Shown: positions 5,962 to 13,696 of the stretch, piece after piece
Layout: every line of letters begins with the position of its first letter
How positions within the stretch are numbered: position 1 is the first letter of the stretch
DNA from: Ulvibacterium sp039819225
Lineage (GTDB): Bacteria; Bacteroidota; Bacteroidia; Flavobacteriales; Flavobacteriaceae
Reading direction: 5' to 3'
Length of the DNA stretch: 13,774 bases
Assembly (NCBI GenBank): GCA_039819225.1
Contig: JBCBSN010000107.1
Span: 1 to 13,774 of the forward strand
Made by a program: the position numbers and the translations under genes
Notes under the pieces: model-generated
Told to the model about the DNA's origin: nothing
Databases searched by the model: none
Seen by the model: the letters and a program-made list of their open reading frames with translations, nothing else

Positions 5962-6714
5962 ATGATCACAACAATACTGTATAACGGCATAACGTATCAG
6001 GTGGATTTTTCCAGGCCCTTGGATATTTCCATGCCATTACGGGGCGATTCCCGTAACGTTGGTGCTTGGTACTTGGACCATCCTACAATAGAGCCCCATA
6101 AAGAGCGCGATTTTATTGCAAAGGTATCCGAAGGAGCCTCCATCAACTTTAATAGTATTTGGTTCAATCCACATGCGCACGGGACGCACACGGAATGCCT
6201 GGGCCATATTACGGAAGACTTCCATTCTGTGAACAAGGCTTTAAAGAGCTACTTCTTTGCTGCGGAACTAATAACCATTGCCCCTGAAAAGCGCGGGACC
6301 GACTTTGTAATATCCAAAAGACAACTTCAATATGTATTGGGGGAGGGCCAACGGCAGGCCGTAATTATTAGGACGCTGCCCAACACCCGGGCCAAGCTAT
6401 CGCGGCAGTATTCCCATACCAATCCGCCCTATCTTTTAGAGGAGGCCGCCCAATTCCTATGCACTATAGGGGTGCAGCACTTGCTTATAGATCTTCCCTC
6501 GGTAGATAAGGAAAAGGACAACGGTGCGCTTTTGGCGCACAGGGCCTTTTGGGATCTGGGGGGAGAGCCCAGAAAACAGGCCACAATAACGGAATTTATC
6601 TATGTGGCCAATACCATTGCGGATGGCAAATACTTTTTAAACTTACAGGTGGCTCCCTTTGAGAACGATGCTGCCCCGAGCCGGCCGGTATTGTTTAAGG
6701 CCAAAGAGGTGTAA
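5962..6714 (+). CDS. Cyclase-family hydrolase (kynurenine-formamidase-like fold)
   Basis: A 250-residue protein of the cyclase family (PF04199 type), whose characterised members are metal-dependent amidohydrolases such as kynurenine formamidase. The metal-binding signature HxGTHxD...H appears as H71-A-H73-GTH76-T-E78-CLGH82: the usual aspartate is glutamate, and the D-x-P-x-H spacing reads E-C-L-G-H. A second conserved segment, NGALLAHRAFW, places H193 near the active site, and LIDLPSVDKEKD supplies further acidic residues. There is no signal peptide, so a cytoplasmic enzyme is expected. It follows hemW by 14 bases, probably in one transcript. The substrate cannot be told, and a true kynurenine formamidase role is not supported because no tryptophan-degradation genes are nearby. 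Confidence 0.85.
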   Translation: MITTILYNGITYQVDFSRPLDISMPLRGDSRNVGAWYLDHPTIEPHKERDFIAKVSEGASINFNSIWFNPHAHGTHTECLGHITEDFHSVNKALKSYFFAAELITIAPEKRGTDFVISKRQLQYVLGEGQRQAVIIRTLPNTRAKLSRQYSHTNPPYLLEEAAQFLCTIGVQHLLIDLPSVDKEKDNGALLAHRAFWDLGGEPRKQATITEFIYVANTIADGKYFLNLQVAPFENDAAPSRPVLFKAKEV

Positions 6715-6892
6715 GGCGTAAAGAGCAAATCCCAACTTCTTCCATTTTTATTTCGCGTTTCCAATTTCATGCCTCCAGCTTGGTTTCAAGTTTTATGTTT
6801 GAGCTTCAAAACCACACATCTTCAAATTCCCAAATTGCTACATTTTTACATGGACTCATTTTCAAATCAAATTCACTTCTTATATTTATCCC
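6715..6892. other. Repeat-word spacer upstream of the DUF4230 gene
   Basis: This 178-base A/T-rich spacer has the same flavour as the other spacers (TCAAGTTTTATG, ATCTTCAAATTCCCAAATTG, TTTTCAAATC). An imperfect stem-loop joins TGGTTTCAAG (6781-6790) with CTTCAAAACCA (6804-6814). TATATTTA at 6881-6888 resembles the Bacteroidota -7 element in 7 of 8 bases, but I see no TTTG at the right distance. An ORF from 6769 overlapping the real gene is not credible. Confidence 0.4.
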
Positions 6893-7516
6893 ATGGATGG
6901 CATTTTAGCAATATTCCTGGGCCTTATTTTAGGCGCTGTTCTTACTTACTGGATTTATACCCGTTTTGGAATCAAAAAGAAAAAGGAAACCACGCAAATG
7001 CAATCTGCCGTACTGCTGGACAAGATCAGAAGTGTTTGCAAGCTGGTTTCGGTAGAGGGCGAATTCGCCGAAATCTATACCTACGAGAACGTTAAGGAAC
7101 GTTTTATGAGCTTGGTGAGCAGCAGGAAGAAAGCGCTATTGGTCATCAATGCCAAGGCCCAGATCGGGTACGATCTTAAAAAAGTGGAAATCTTCTCGGA
7201 CATGGAACAGAAAAAGATCATTCTAAAGCATTTCCCTCAACCGGAAATACTTTCCATAGAGCCGGATATCCAGTTCTATGACATCAAGAGCGGAATGTTC
7301 AATCATTTTTCCCCGGAGGACATTACCACCCTGAACAAGGAGGCCAAGGAACATATACGATCTAAGATACCGGATAGCAATCTTATGGAAACCGCTAGGA
7401 GGGAGGCCTTGCAGGCGGTACTCCTTATCGAAAAAATAGTGGAGACCATAGGTTGGAAGTTGGATTATTCGGCATTGGAAATTTCGGAAAACCAGAAAAA
7501 CCTATTGGAAGAATGA
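6893..7516 (+). CDS. DUF4230 domain membrane-anchored protein
   Basis: A 207-residue protein with one N-terminal membrane span (about 3-22, GILAIFLGLILGAVLTYWIY) followed by basic residues FGIKKKK, then a soluble domain recognised as DUF4230 from KLVSVEGEFAEIYTYEN, the ALLVINAKAQIGYDLKKV strand pair, and ILSIEPDIQFYDIKSGMFNHF. The C-terminal helix carries RREALQAVLLIEKIVETIGW, a common ending in the family. No catalytic residues are known for DUF4230 and its function is undetermined. The soluble part could face either side of the membrane; the basic cluster after the span suggests the cytoplasm by the positive-inside rule, but this is weak. Its stop overlaps the next gene's start by ATGA, indicating translational coupling to the Dabb gene. 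Confidence 0.85.
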   Translation: MDGILAIFLGLILGAVLTYWIYTRFGIKKKKETTQMQSAVLLDKIRSVCKLVSVEGEFAEIYTYENVKERFMSLVSSRKKALLVINAKAQIGYDLKKVEIFSDMEQKKIILKHFPQPEILSIEPDIQFYDIKSGMFNHFSPEDITTLNKEAKEHIRSKIPDSNLMETARREALQAVLLIEKIVETIGWKLDYSALEISENQKNLLEE

Positions 7517-7911
7517 AATATGTTACTAGTATAATTGTATGTTTAATGATAACAGCTTTTGGCCATGCGCAAACCCAAGACGATATGAAGAAGTTTGACT
7601 CCCATTTTGCCCATACGGTATATTTTTGGTTAAAACATCCGGATAACGAAGAGGACAGGAATGCCTTTACGCGCTCTTTGCAGAAGTTCTTGGATAATTC
7701 ACAATTTGCCAAGACCAACTTTATAGGAGTTCCACCAAAGGCAAGTCGGGAGGTGGTAGACGGCTCGTTCACCTTTTCCCTGATCGTTACCTTTGAATCG
7801 GCCGAGGCCCAACAGCGGTATCAGGAAGAACCAGCCCATACATTGTTCGTAGAGGAATCCAGCCATTTATGGGAAAAGGTTATCGTTTACGATTCGCGGG
7901 GGATGAATTAA
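7513..7911 (+). CDS. Exported Dabb (stress-responsive A/B barrel) domain protein
   Basis: A 132-residue protein from the ATG at 7513. The frame is open from an earlier ATG at 7453, but that would add 20 non-conserved residues inside the preceding gene and bury the signal peptide. MKYVTSIIVCLMITAFGHA is a signal peptide with cleavage expected after A19. The mature part is a dimeric alpha-beta barrel: HTVYFWLKHPDNEEDRNAF opens it, FTFSLIVTFESAEAQQRY forms the middle strands, and HLWEKVIVYD closes it with the usual final strand. Dabb proteins are widespread and mostly uncharacterised; a few plant relatives act as polyketide cyclases. The start overlaps the DUF4230 stop by four bases. Confidence 0.85.
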   Translation: MKYVTSIIVCLMITAFGHAQTQDDMKKFDSHFAHTVYFWLKHPDNEEDRNAFTRSLQKFLDNSQFAKTNFIGVPPKASREVVDGSFTFSLIVTFESAEAQQRYQEEPAHTLFVEESSHLWEKVIVYDSRGMN

Positions 7912-7920
7912 AAGCTCCTA

Positions 7921-7956
7921 CCCTCAAATGAGGGGAGATGTCCGACTAAGGAGGAC
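7921..7956. repeat. Double-hairpin spacer between the Dabb and YjbR genes
   Basis: Two adjacent dyads fill half of the 78-base spacer. CCCTC (7921-7925) pairs with GAGGG (7930-7934) around AAAT, and GTCC (7940-7943) pairs with GGAC (7953-7956) around a 9-base loop. The second resembles the inner stem at 680-695. From memory, similar GGGGAGATGTCCGAC-type words are repeated between genes in related genomes. It is probably a dispersed palindromic repeat rather than a terminator. Confidence 0.5.
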
Positions 7957-7989
7957 GCAGGGGTTCGATCAACCAAATCATATTAAAAA

Positions 7990-8346
7990 ATGAACATCGA
8001 AGAATTCAGGGATTACTGCTTATCCAAAAAGGGAGTTGCCGAAGGATTGCCCTTTGGTCCGGATGCCTTGGTATTTAAGGTTATGGACAAGATGTTCGCT
8101 ACTTTGGGCTTGGTGCGTACACCGCCTCAGGCCAATCTAAAATGCGATCCGGAACGGGCCTTGGCCCTCAGGGAGGAATACGGCGGTACTATTATCCCGG
8201 GTTATCATATGAGCAAGGTGCATTGGAACACCCTTTTTTTAGAAAGCTTGCCACCAAAGCTTATTATGGAACTTATCGACCATTCCTATGATTTGGTGGT
8301 GGCAAAACTGCCCAAAAAACTAAAAACGGAGCTGGAGGGTTTGTGA
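7990..8346 (+). CDS. MmcQ/YjbR family protein
   Basis: A 118-residue cytoplasmic protein of the YjbR/MmcQ family (CyaY-like fold). The start MNIEEFRDYCLSKKGVAEGLPFG is characteristic, followed by ALVFKVMDKMFATLGL, the NLKCDPERALALREEY segment and the GYHMSKVHWNTLFL motif with the conserved H-W pair; DHSYDLVVAKLPKK closes it. The family is often called DNA-binding on the strength of its fold and one structural study, but its biological role is not established. It begins a run of three closely spaced genes with the DinB-like protein and the MutS paralogue (42 and 12 bases apart), so a shared transcript is likely. Confidence 0.92.
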   Translation: MNIEEFRDYCLSKKGVAEGLPFGPDALVFKVMDKMFATLGLVRTPPQANLKCDPERALALREEYGGTIIPGYHMSKVHWNTLFLESLPPKLIMELIDHSYDLVVAKLPKKLKTELEGL

Positions 8347-8348
8347 GG

Positions 8349-8360
8349 AACTGATCAGTT
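8349..8360. promoter_or_regulatory. Perfect 12-bp palindrome before the DinB-like gene
   Basis: AACTGATCAGTT is a perfect palindrome, 3 bases after the stop of the YjbR gene and 28 bases before the next start. It could be a small operator, but a palindrome of this length can occur by chance and no second copy is seen in the window. Confidence 0.25.
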
Positions 8361-8388
8361 TAGATTCTGAAAATTTAAAGTATGCCGT

Positions 8389-8856
8389 ATGTCTTCTACA
8401 AGACTCGATCAAATTGTACACGATTTAGAATCGTGCTTTGATGGCCGTCCCTGGTATGGCGATTCCGTGATGAAAAAGCTGAATGGTGTTCCATGGCAGA
8501 AGGTGAATGAAACCGTATATGGTGAAAAATCCATAGCCGTGCTGGTGCAACATATCATCAATTGGAGGGTATTTGTGCTCAAAAAATTACAGGGCGATGT
8601 CGAATACGATTTAATCATCGATGGCCCTAACGACTGGTCCCCTATTCATATTGCAGATCAAAAGGGTTGGGAGGACTTGCTGAACCGGCTTCGCGGTACT
8701 CAGCATTCTATTTTGGAACTGCTTTCCAAGAATACGGATGCCCTTTTGGACAAAAACGTGCCGGGCAAGGCGTATACCTTTGGAGATGTATTACCGAGCT
8801 TGACGCAACACGACATTTATCATCTAGGGCAGATTGCCATGTTGAACACCCTGTAG
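8389..8856 (+). CDS. DinB/YfiT-like four-helix putative metalloenzyme
   Basis: A 155-residue all-helical protein of the DinB superfamily. Three histidines in the expected places, H55 in LVQHIINWR and H141 and H145 in QHDIYHLGQI, form the likely metal-binding triad; the closing HxxxHxGQI pattern is the best family marker. Superfamily members include thiol transferases that use bacillithiol or mycothiol, and many uncharacterised damage-inducible proteins. There is no signal peptide. It is flanked by the YjbR gene upstream and, only 12 bases downstream, the MutS paralogue. The substrate is unknown. Confidence 0.87.
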   Translation: MSSTRLDQIVHDLESCFDGRPWYGDSVMKKLNGVPWQKVNETVYGEKSIAVLVQHIINWRVFVLKKLQGDVEYDLIIDGPNDWSPIHIADQKGWEDLLNRLRGTQHSILELLSKNTDALLDKNVPGKAYTFGDVLPSLTQHDIYHLGQIAMLNTL

Positions 8857-8868
8857 GGCAACCAGGGA

Positions 8869-10659
8869 ATGCATATCTTTGGCCGCATGCCAAATTCCTC
8901 TCAATTTTACCGAAGTAGTTTAGAAAGGCATAGAGCCGATTTGGAAGCGCTAAAAAAAAGGCTATGGGTTTCCAGTGTGCTGCGATTGGTGGTCTTTGGG
9001 ATGGCCATTCTTGGAATTTATGTCTTTTTCGGAAATCTAAGGTTGATCTTGGCCTTGGTACTGTTGGCCATGGTGGTTTTCCTTTTTTTGGTATCACGTC
9101 ATACGGACCTTAAATATGAACGGGATAGGGTATTGGCCCTGGTCAAGATCAATAAAACGGAATTACGGGTGCTGGATCGCAATTTTGATGATTTACCAGA
9201 AGGCAATGAATTCAAGGACTCCTCACATTTTTACAGCCAGGATGTCGATTTGTTCGGAAAAGGCTCCTTCTACCAGTATTGTAATCGTACGGCCTTGCGG
9301 CAGGGAAGTGAAAAACTGGCCGAGCTTTTCGCGGAAAACAGTATTGAACATATCACGGAGAAACAGGAAGGTATAAAAGAGCTTTCTCAAAAGGTGGCAT
9401 GGCGACAGAATTTTTCGGCCATTGCGTCTTTGGTAAGAACAGAGCTATCCCATACCGCAGTAATCCAATGGATCGGCAAATACAAGCCCTTTGTGCCCAA
9501 ATTCATGGAAAGGCTGTCCGTGATTTTCACAGCCGTTTCCGTTGCACTTTGGGTGTTATATTTTTTGGATGGCATTTCGGGATGGTGGGTTACAGGATGG
9601 TTTTTTCTGGGCCTCGGTATTAGCTTAAGGTACCTGAAGTCCATGAATCGTATGTCCGGGCATGCTTCTAAAATATTGGGCACCTTCCAACAGTACCAGA
9701 AGTTGATCCTACAATTAGAGGAACAGGAGTTCCAATCGGAATGGCTGGCGGGTCAAAGGAAAAATGTGGTGAACAACACCAACAAGGCCTCCCAAACCCT
9801 CAAACGCTTTGCTAAATTGTTGGGTACCCTGGATCAGCGCAACAATATAATCATAGGTATTGCGGCCAACGGATTTTTCCTGCGAGACCTTTGGTTGGCC
9901 CGCCGTATTGAAAAATGGATTTTGGAACATGGGCCAAAGGTTGGGTGTTGGTTTAATACCATTGCCTTTTTTGATGCCCACAACAGTTTGGGAAACTTTG
10001 CCTTTAATCATCCAACCTATACGTTTCCAACACTTACAGAAGAAAGCATTGTGCTCAAAACACAGGATGCGGGCCACCCCTTGTTGTCCCCGGAGAAGTG
10101 TATTGCGAACGACTTGGTCATTAAGAACGAGCAGTTCTTAATTATTACAGGAGCCAACATGGCCGGCAAAAGTACATTTTTGCGGACAGTTTCCCTTCAA
10201 ATCCTGATGGCGAACATGGGCCTTCCTATTTGTGCATCACATGCCCTATATTCACCAATTAAATTGATTACCAGTATGCGCACCGCGGATTCTTTGTCGG
10301 ACGATTCGTCTTACTTCTTTTCCGAATTGAAGCGGTTGAAATTTATTGTGGATGAAATGGAAAATGATCGTTATTTCATTGTTCTGGATGAAATTTTAAA
10401 GGGGACCAACAGCAAGGACAAGGCCAGGGGAAGTCGCGAATTTGTTGAAAGGTTGGTGGCATCCAAATCCACAGGGCTAATTGCCACTCATGATTTAAGT
10501 TTATGTGCGGTTTCCGATGTCTTGTCCCAAGTGCAGAACTATTATTTTGATGCTCAAATAATTGATGGGGAATTGTTTTTTGATTACAAATTCAAAAAAG
10601 GTATTTGCCAGAACATGAACGCTTCTTTTCTGTTAAGGAAGATGGGGATTGTTGAATAG
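8869..10659 (+). CDS. Membrane-anchored MutS-family ATPase (MutS domain V paralogue)
   Basis: A 596-residue protein. The C-terminal third is a MutS-type ATPase: Walker A G428-ANMAGK434-ST, a DDSSYFFSEL signature-like stretch, Walker B VLDE at 505-508 followed by ILKGTNSKDK, and the switch ATHD. The mismatch-recognition and connector domains of true MutS are absent. Two pairs of hydrophobic segments lie at about 35-54 and 58-76, and about 215-234 and 238-256, so it is probably an inner-membrane protein. Such paralogues are common in Bacteroidota and usually annotated as mismatch-repair proteins, but that role is unlikely without the recognition domain. The start at 8869 is uncertain; the ATG at 8887 (MPNSSQFYRS) is equally plausible. 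Transcription probably continues from the YjbR and DinB-like genes. Confidence 0.9.
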   Translation: MHIFGRMPNSSQFYRSSLERHRADLEALKKRLWVSSVLRLVVFGMAILGIYVFFGNLRLILALVLLAMVVFLFLVSRHTDLKYERDRVLALVKINKTELRVLDRNFDDLPEGNEFKDSSHFYSQDVDLFGKGSFYQYCNRTALRQGSEKLAELFAENSIEHITEKQEGIKELSQKVAWRQNFSAIASLVRTELSHTAVIQWIGKYKPFVPKFMERLSVIFTAVSVALWVLYFLDGISGWWVTGWFFLGLGISLRYLKSMNRMSGHASKILGTFQQYQKLILQLEEQEFQSEWLAGQRKNVVNNTNKASQTLKRFAKLLGTLDQRNNIIIGIAANGFFLRDLWLARRIEKWILEHGPKVGCWFNTIAFFDAHNSLGNFAFNHPTYTFPTLTEESIVLKTQDAGHPLLSPEKCIANDLVIKNEQFLIITGANMAGKSTFLRTVSLQILMANMGLPICASHALYSPIKLITSMRTADSLSDDSSYFFSELKRLKFIVDEMENDRYFIVLDEILKGTNSKDKARGSREFVERLVASKSTGLIATHDLSLCAVSDVLSQVQNYYFDAQIIDGELFFDYKFKKGICQNMNASFLLRKMGIVE

Positions 10660-10664
10660 ATTTC

Positions 10665-10823
10665 AGATTTTAGACGTGAGAAATCAGATTTTGGAATTAC
10701 GAAATACGATGTTTGAAATATGTAGTATTAACAGAATAGCTGCAAGACTAACCCCTAAGCCTATAAACTCATAAACTTCTAAACCCCTAAACTTTTTGAG
10801 TTTGAACGTAACACTTGAACTTG
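10665..10823. repeat. Dispersed intergenic repeat, copy 2 (inverted relative to copy 1)
   Basis: This occupies nearly all of the 174-base spacer between the MutS paralogue and the YdjM-type gene. Read on the minus strand it runs block A (10823-10762), a 10-base link, block B (10751-10698), then the 17-bp word (10681-10665) also present at 705-721. Blocks A and B match copy 1 at 56/62 and 45/54. In copy 1 the two blocks are about 120 bases apart, so either sequence was inserted there or lost here. Confidence 0.8.
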
Positions 10824-10833
10824 AATTTCAACA

Positions 10834-11835
10834 ATGGATTCACTCACACAAATAGTCCTCGGCGCCTCGGTAGGAGAGGCGGTATTGGGTAAAAAAGTCG
10901 GTAACAAAGCCATGCTCTGGGGAGCTGTGGCCGGGACTATTCCAGACTTGGATGTTTTGTGCCGCTATGTGGTAGATACGGTAACCGCCATAGAATGGCA
11001 TAGAGGGCTTAGCCATTCCATCTTTTTTTCCATCTTGGCGGCCCCAATTTTGGGGTGGGTGGTCTGGAAGTTGAATAAGAAGGAAGAAGCTTCCCGAAAA
11101 AACTGGTCGCTACTCATGTTCTGGGGGCTGTTTACCCATCCTTTGTTGGATGCTTTCACTACCTGGGGCACACAGTTGTTCTGGCCCTTTAAAACAAGGT
11201 TGGCCTTCCAGAGCATTTTTGTCATCGACCCGCTCTATACCCTACCGTTCCTAGTGTTCCTTATTTTGGCAATGTTCCAAAAAAGGACCTCGTCCAAGCG
11301 GAGGAGGTATAACCGATTAGGGCTTATTCTGAGTAGTTCATACCTAATGCTTACCCTAATATTAAAGGGAGTGGCCCATAGCAAGTTTTTGAAAAGTTTG
11401 GATGAACAAGAAATTGCGTATACGGATATCGATTCTAGGCCCACTCCTTTCAATTCCATTCTTTGGGCGGCCAATGTAGATACTCCTAATGCGTATTTGG
11501 TAGGGTCTTATTCCTTTTTCGATTCCCAAGAGGTTCGGTTTTCTCCTTACCGCAAAAACCACGAGTTATTGGGAGAATTAAAGGACGAAGACAAGGTTCG
11601 GCGGCTCATTGCTATTACGGAAGATTGGTATACCGTTTCCAAACAAGCAGGGGATATTTTCCTTAATGACCTTCGCTTTGGTCCCTTAGGATTTGATACC
11701 GATGCTCCCAAATTCGCGTTCACATACCAATTATTACAAGGAGAGAAGGGCGTCCAGGTCAAGGAAGTTCCCAATTCCAAGGAGGATGCCAAAAAAATGC
11801 TTCCCATGCTCTGGAATAGGATATGGGGCAATTGA
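10834..11835 (+). CDS. YdjM-type membrane-bound metal-dependent hydrolase
   Basis: A 333-residue multi-span membrane protein of the YdjM/YbcI family (PF04307). Conserved metal-site motifs are intact: MDSLTQIVLGASVGEAVLG at the start, GTIPDLD (D38 and D40), H56-RGLSH61-S, and THPLLDAFTTWGTQLFWPF (H102, D106). Hydrophobic segments lie at about 25-45, 60-79, 92-110, 127-148 and 160-180, followed by a soluble C-terminal domain of about 140 residues. The motifs resemble those of phospholipase C-like zinc proteins, but no substrate is established; E. coli YdjM is LexA-regulated. The gene is preceded by repeat copy 2 and followed after 40 bases by the DUF5060 lipoprotein gene. Confidence 0.9.
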   Translation: MDSLTQIVLGASVGEAVLGKKVGNKAMLWGAVAGTIPDLDVLCRYVVDTVTAIEWHRGLSHSIFFSILAAPILGWVVWKLNKKEEASRKNWSLLMFWGLFTHPLLDAFTTWGTQLFWPFKTRLAFQSIFVIDPLYTLPFLVFLILAMFQKRTSSKRRRYNRLGLILSSSYLMLTLILKGVAHSKFLKSLDEQEIAYTDIDSRPTPFNSILWAANVDTPNAYLVGSYSFFDSQEVRFSPYRKNHELLGELKDEDKVRRLIAITEDWYTVSKQAGDIFLNDLRFGPLGFDTDAPKFAFTYQLLQGEKGVQVKEVPNSKEDAKKMLPMLWNRIWGN

Positions 11836-11875
11836 GGACATTTTTAACTACCTTGAAGTTCTAAAATTAGGTAAG

Positions 11876-13696
11876 ATGATACGGAATTTCCTCAGGGTGG
11901 TTTTTTTGTTTGGGGTGTTCTCTTGTTCGGAAAACAAGGAGGAGCCCCCTTTGGATAGCTATGGACAATGGCATACGGTAACCTTATCTTTTATAGGGCC
12001 GCAGACTTCCGAATTGGCATCGGTCAATCCGTTTTTGGATTATCGTTTAGAGGTAGAGTTTAAAAATGATAGTGCGCAATATTCCGTTCGCGGATTTTAT
12101 GCTGCAGATGGCGATGCCGCCGAAACCGGAGCTGACTCAGGCAATGTGTGGCAAGTACGGTTTAGCCCGGATAAGCTTGGAAAATGGAGCTACAGCGCGA
12201 AGATGGTCCAAGGCGATAGCATCGCCATAAAAGACCGGGAAGCAGGTATTTCGGTGGAATTGGCTAATGCACATGGTGCCTTTGAGGTTGTCCCGTCGGA
12301 CAAAACCCTACCTGATTTTAGGGCAAGTGGCCGATTGGGCATTTCCGAGGGCTACTTTCAATTCCAGGATTCCGGAAGGTATTGGATCAAAGGAGGTGCG
12401 GACAGTCCGGAAAATCTATTGGCTTATGAAGACTTTGACGGCACCTACCGCATCCAACCCGCTCAAAGGGAGGGAGAAGCCAAGACCAATGATACCTTGC
12501 ATGCCTATGGGCCCCATATCAGGGACTGGAACGAAGGGGATCCCATTTGGCGAAATGGCAAGGGCAAGGGCCTGATCGGGGCATTGAACTATTTGGCCTC
12601 CAAGGGGATGAATGTCGTTTACTTTTTAACAAACAATATCAATGGAGATGGTAAGGACGTTTGGCCCTACATATCCCCGGATGATTTTACCCGTTTTGAC
12701 GTAAGCAAGCTCGACCAATGGGAAATCGTCTTTCGGCATATGCACGCCAAGGGCATTCTTTTACACATGGTATTGCAGGAGACCGAAAACGAAACCCTAT
12801 TGGACGAGGGGAATACAGGGCCTATGCGTAAGCTGTACCTTCAAGAAATGGTAGCGCGCTTTGGACATCATTTGGGATTGAAGTTCAACTTGGGAGAGGA
12901 GAACGGTCCAGCGGATTTTACACCAATAGCCCAAAGCGATGCGCAACGCAAGGCAATGACCAGTTTTCTGACCAATATAGATCCCTACGACCATCCAATC
13001 CTTTTGCATACCCATTCCCATGAACCGGCTAGGGCCAATGTGCTGGATTCCATTTTGGGTTTTAGCCCTTTGGACGGGCTATCCCTACAGGTTGATAAAA
13101 GGGAAGAGGCCGCAGGGGTAGTAGCGGAATGGAAACTGAAATCTAAGGAAGCGGGCCATAAATGGCTGATCACCATGGATGAGATCGGGATGTGGCACAC
13201 GGGGGCGCGTTCCGATTCTTTGGATGGCAACCACGATTCCCTTAGACGATTTGTGCTGTGGGGAACCTTGCTTTCCGGTGCGGCCGGGGTAGAGTGGTAT
13301 TTTGGGGCCAACAATCGCTACCATGACCTAAATACCGAGGATTGGCGTTCCCGTGACCGGTTATGGGAGATTACAAAGCACGCGATGGACTTTTTTGAGG
13401 AGCATCTTCCCTATTGGGAAATGCTCCCGGAACACGATCTGGTCAATTCAAAGGAGGCCTATTGTTTCCAAAAGTCGGGGGAAGTCTATGCCATTTATCT
13501 CCCGGATTCCAAAAGGTATTCCATAGATTTGTCCGAGGTTCAGGGTGATTTCAATGTCCATTGGTACGACCCCTTGGAAGGAGGTCCCTTCCAAAGAGGC
13601 TCTATTACAACTTTAAAAGGTGTTGAAAATACGGCTTTGGGTATCCCACCTAAAAAAGGACAGGATTGGGTGGTTTTGTTAAAAAGAAAAAAGTAA
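11876..13696 (+). CDS. DUF5060-domain lipoprotein, putative glycoside hydrolase
   Basis: A 606-residue protein from the ATG at 11876. The frame is open from 11693, but that extension lies inside the previous gene in another frame and hides the signal peptide. MIRNFLRVVFLFGVFSC ends in a lipobox (Cys17); the acidic SENKEE after it fits surface-export signals described in Bacteroidota. Residues about 25-135 form a DUF5060-like beta sandwich (YGQWHTVTLSF, FSPDKLGKWSYSA). A barrel-like region then carries GALNYLASKGMNVVYFLTNN, NLGEENG (E341/E342) and ITMDEIGMW (E436); these two glutamate sites fit the acid/base and nucleophile of a clan GH-A-like retaining hydrolase. The last about 80 residues are a beta domain like those following such barrels. 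It likely acts on an algal or other polysaccharide at the cell surface. No SusCD pair or other carbohydrate enzyme is visible nearby. Confidence 0.82.
   Translation: MIRNFLRVVFLFGVFSCSENKEEPPLDSYGQWHTVTLSFIGPQTSELASVNPFLDYRLEVEFKNDSAQYSVRGFYAADGDAAETGADSGNVWQVRFSPDKLGKWSYSAKMVQGDSIAIKDREAGISVELANAHGAFEVVPSDKTLPDFRASGRLGISEGYFQFQDSGRYWIKGGADSPENLLAYEDFDGTYRIQPAQREGEAKTNDTLHAYGPHIRDWNEGDPIWRNGKGKGLIGALNYLASKGMNVVYFLTNNINGDGKDVWPYISPDDFTRFDVSKLDQWEIVFRHMHAKGILLHMVLQETENETLLDEGNTGPMRKLYLQEMVARFGHHLGLKFNLGEENGPADFTPIAQSDAQRKAMTSFLTNIDPYDHPILLHTHSHEPARANVLDSILGFSPLDGLSLQVDKREEAAGVVAEWKLKSKEAGHKWLITMDEIGMWHTGARSDSLDGNHDSLRRFVLWGTLLSGAAGVEWYFGANNRYHDLNTEDWRSRDRLWEITKHAMDFFEEHLPYWEMLPEHDLVNSKEAYCFQKSGEVYAIYLPDSKRYSIDLSEVQGDFNVHWYDPLEGGPFQRGSITTLKGVENTALGIPPKKGQDWVVLLKRKK

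Noticed and set aside
6524..6540. Perfect 6-bp hairpin GTGCGC-TTTTG-GCGCAC in the cyclase-family gene
   Set aside because: It encodes the conserved NGALLAHRAFW segment, so it is explained by protein constraint; there is no extra length compared with the family.
6769..7095. 108-codon frame overlapping the DUF4230 gene start
   Set aside because: It overlaps a recognisable gene in another frame and its protein has no domain or plausible composition.
7453..7512. N-terminal extension of the Dabb gene
   Set aside because: The added residues lie within the DUF4230 gene; the internal ATG at 7513 gives a clear signal peptide and an ATGA overlap.
11693..11875. N-terminal extension of the DUF5060 gene
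   Set aside because: It lies within the YdjM-type gene in another frame; the ATG at 11876 gives a proper lipoprotein signal.
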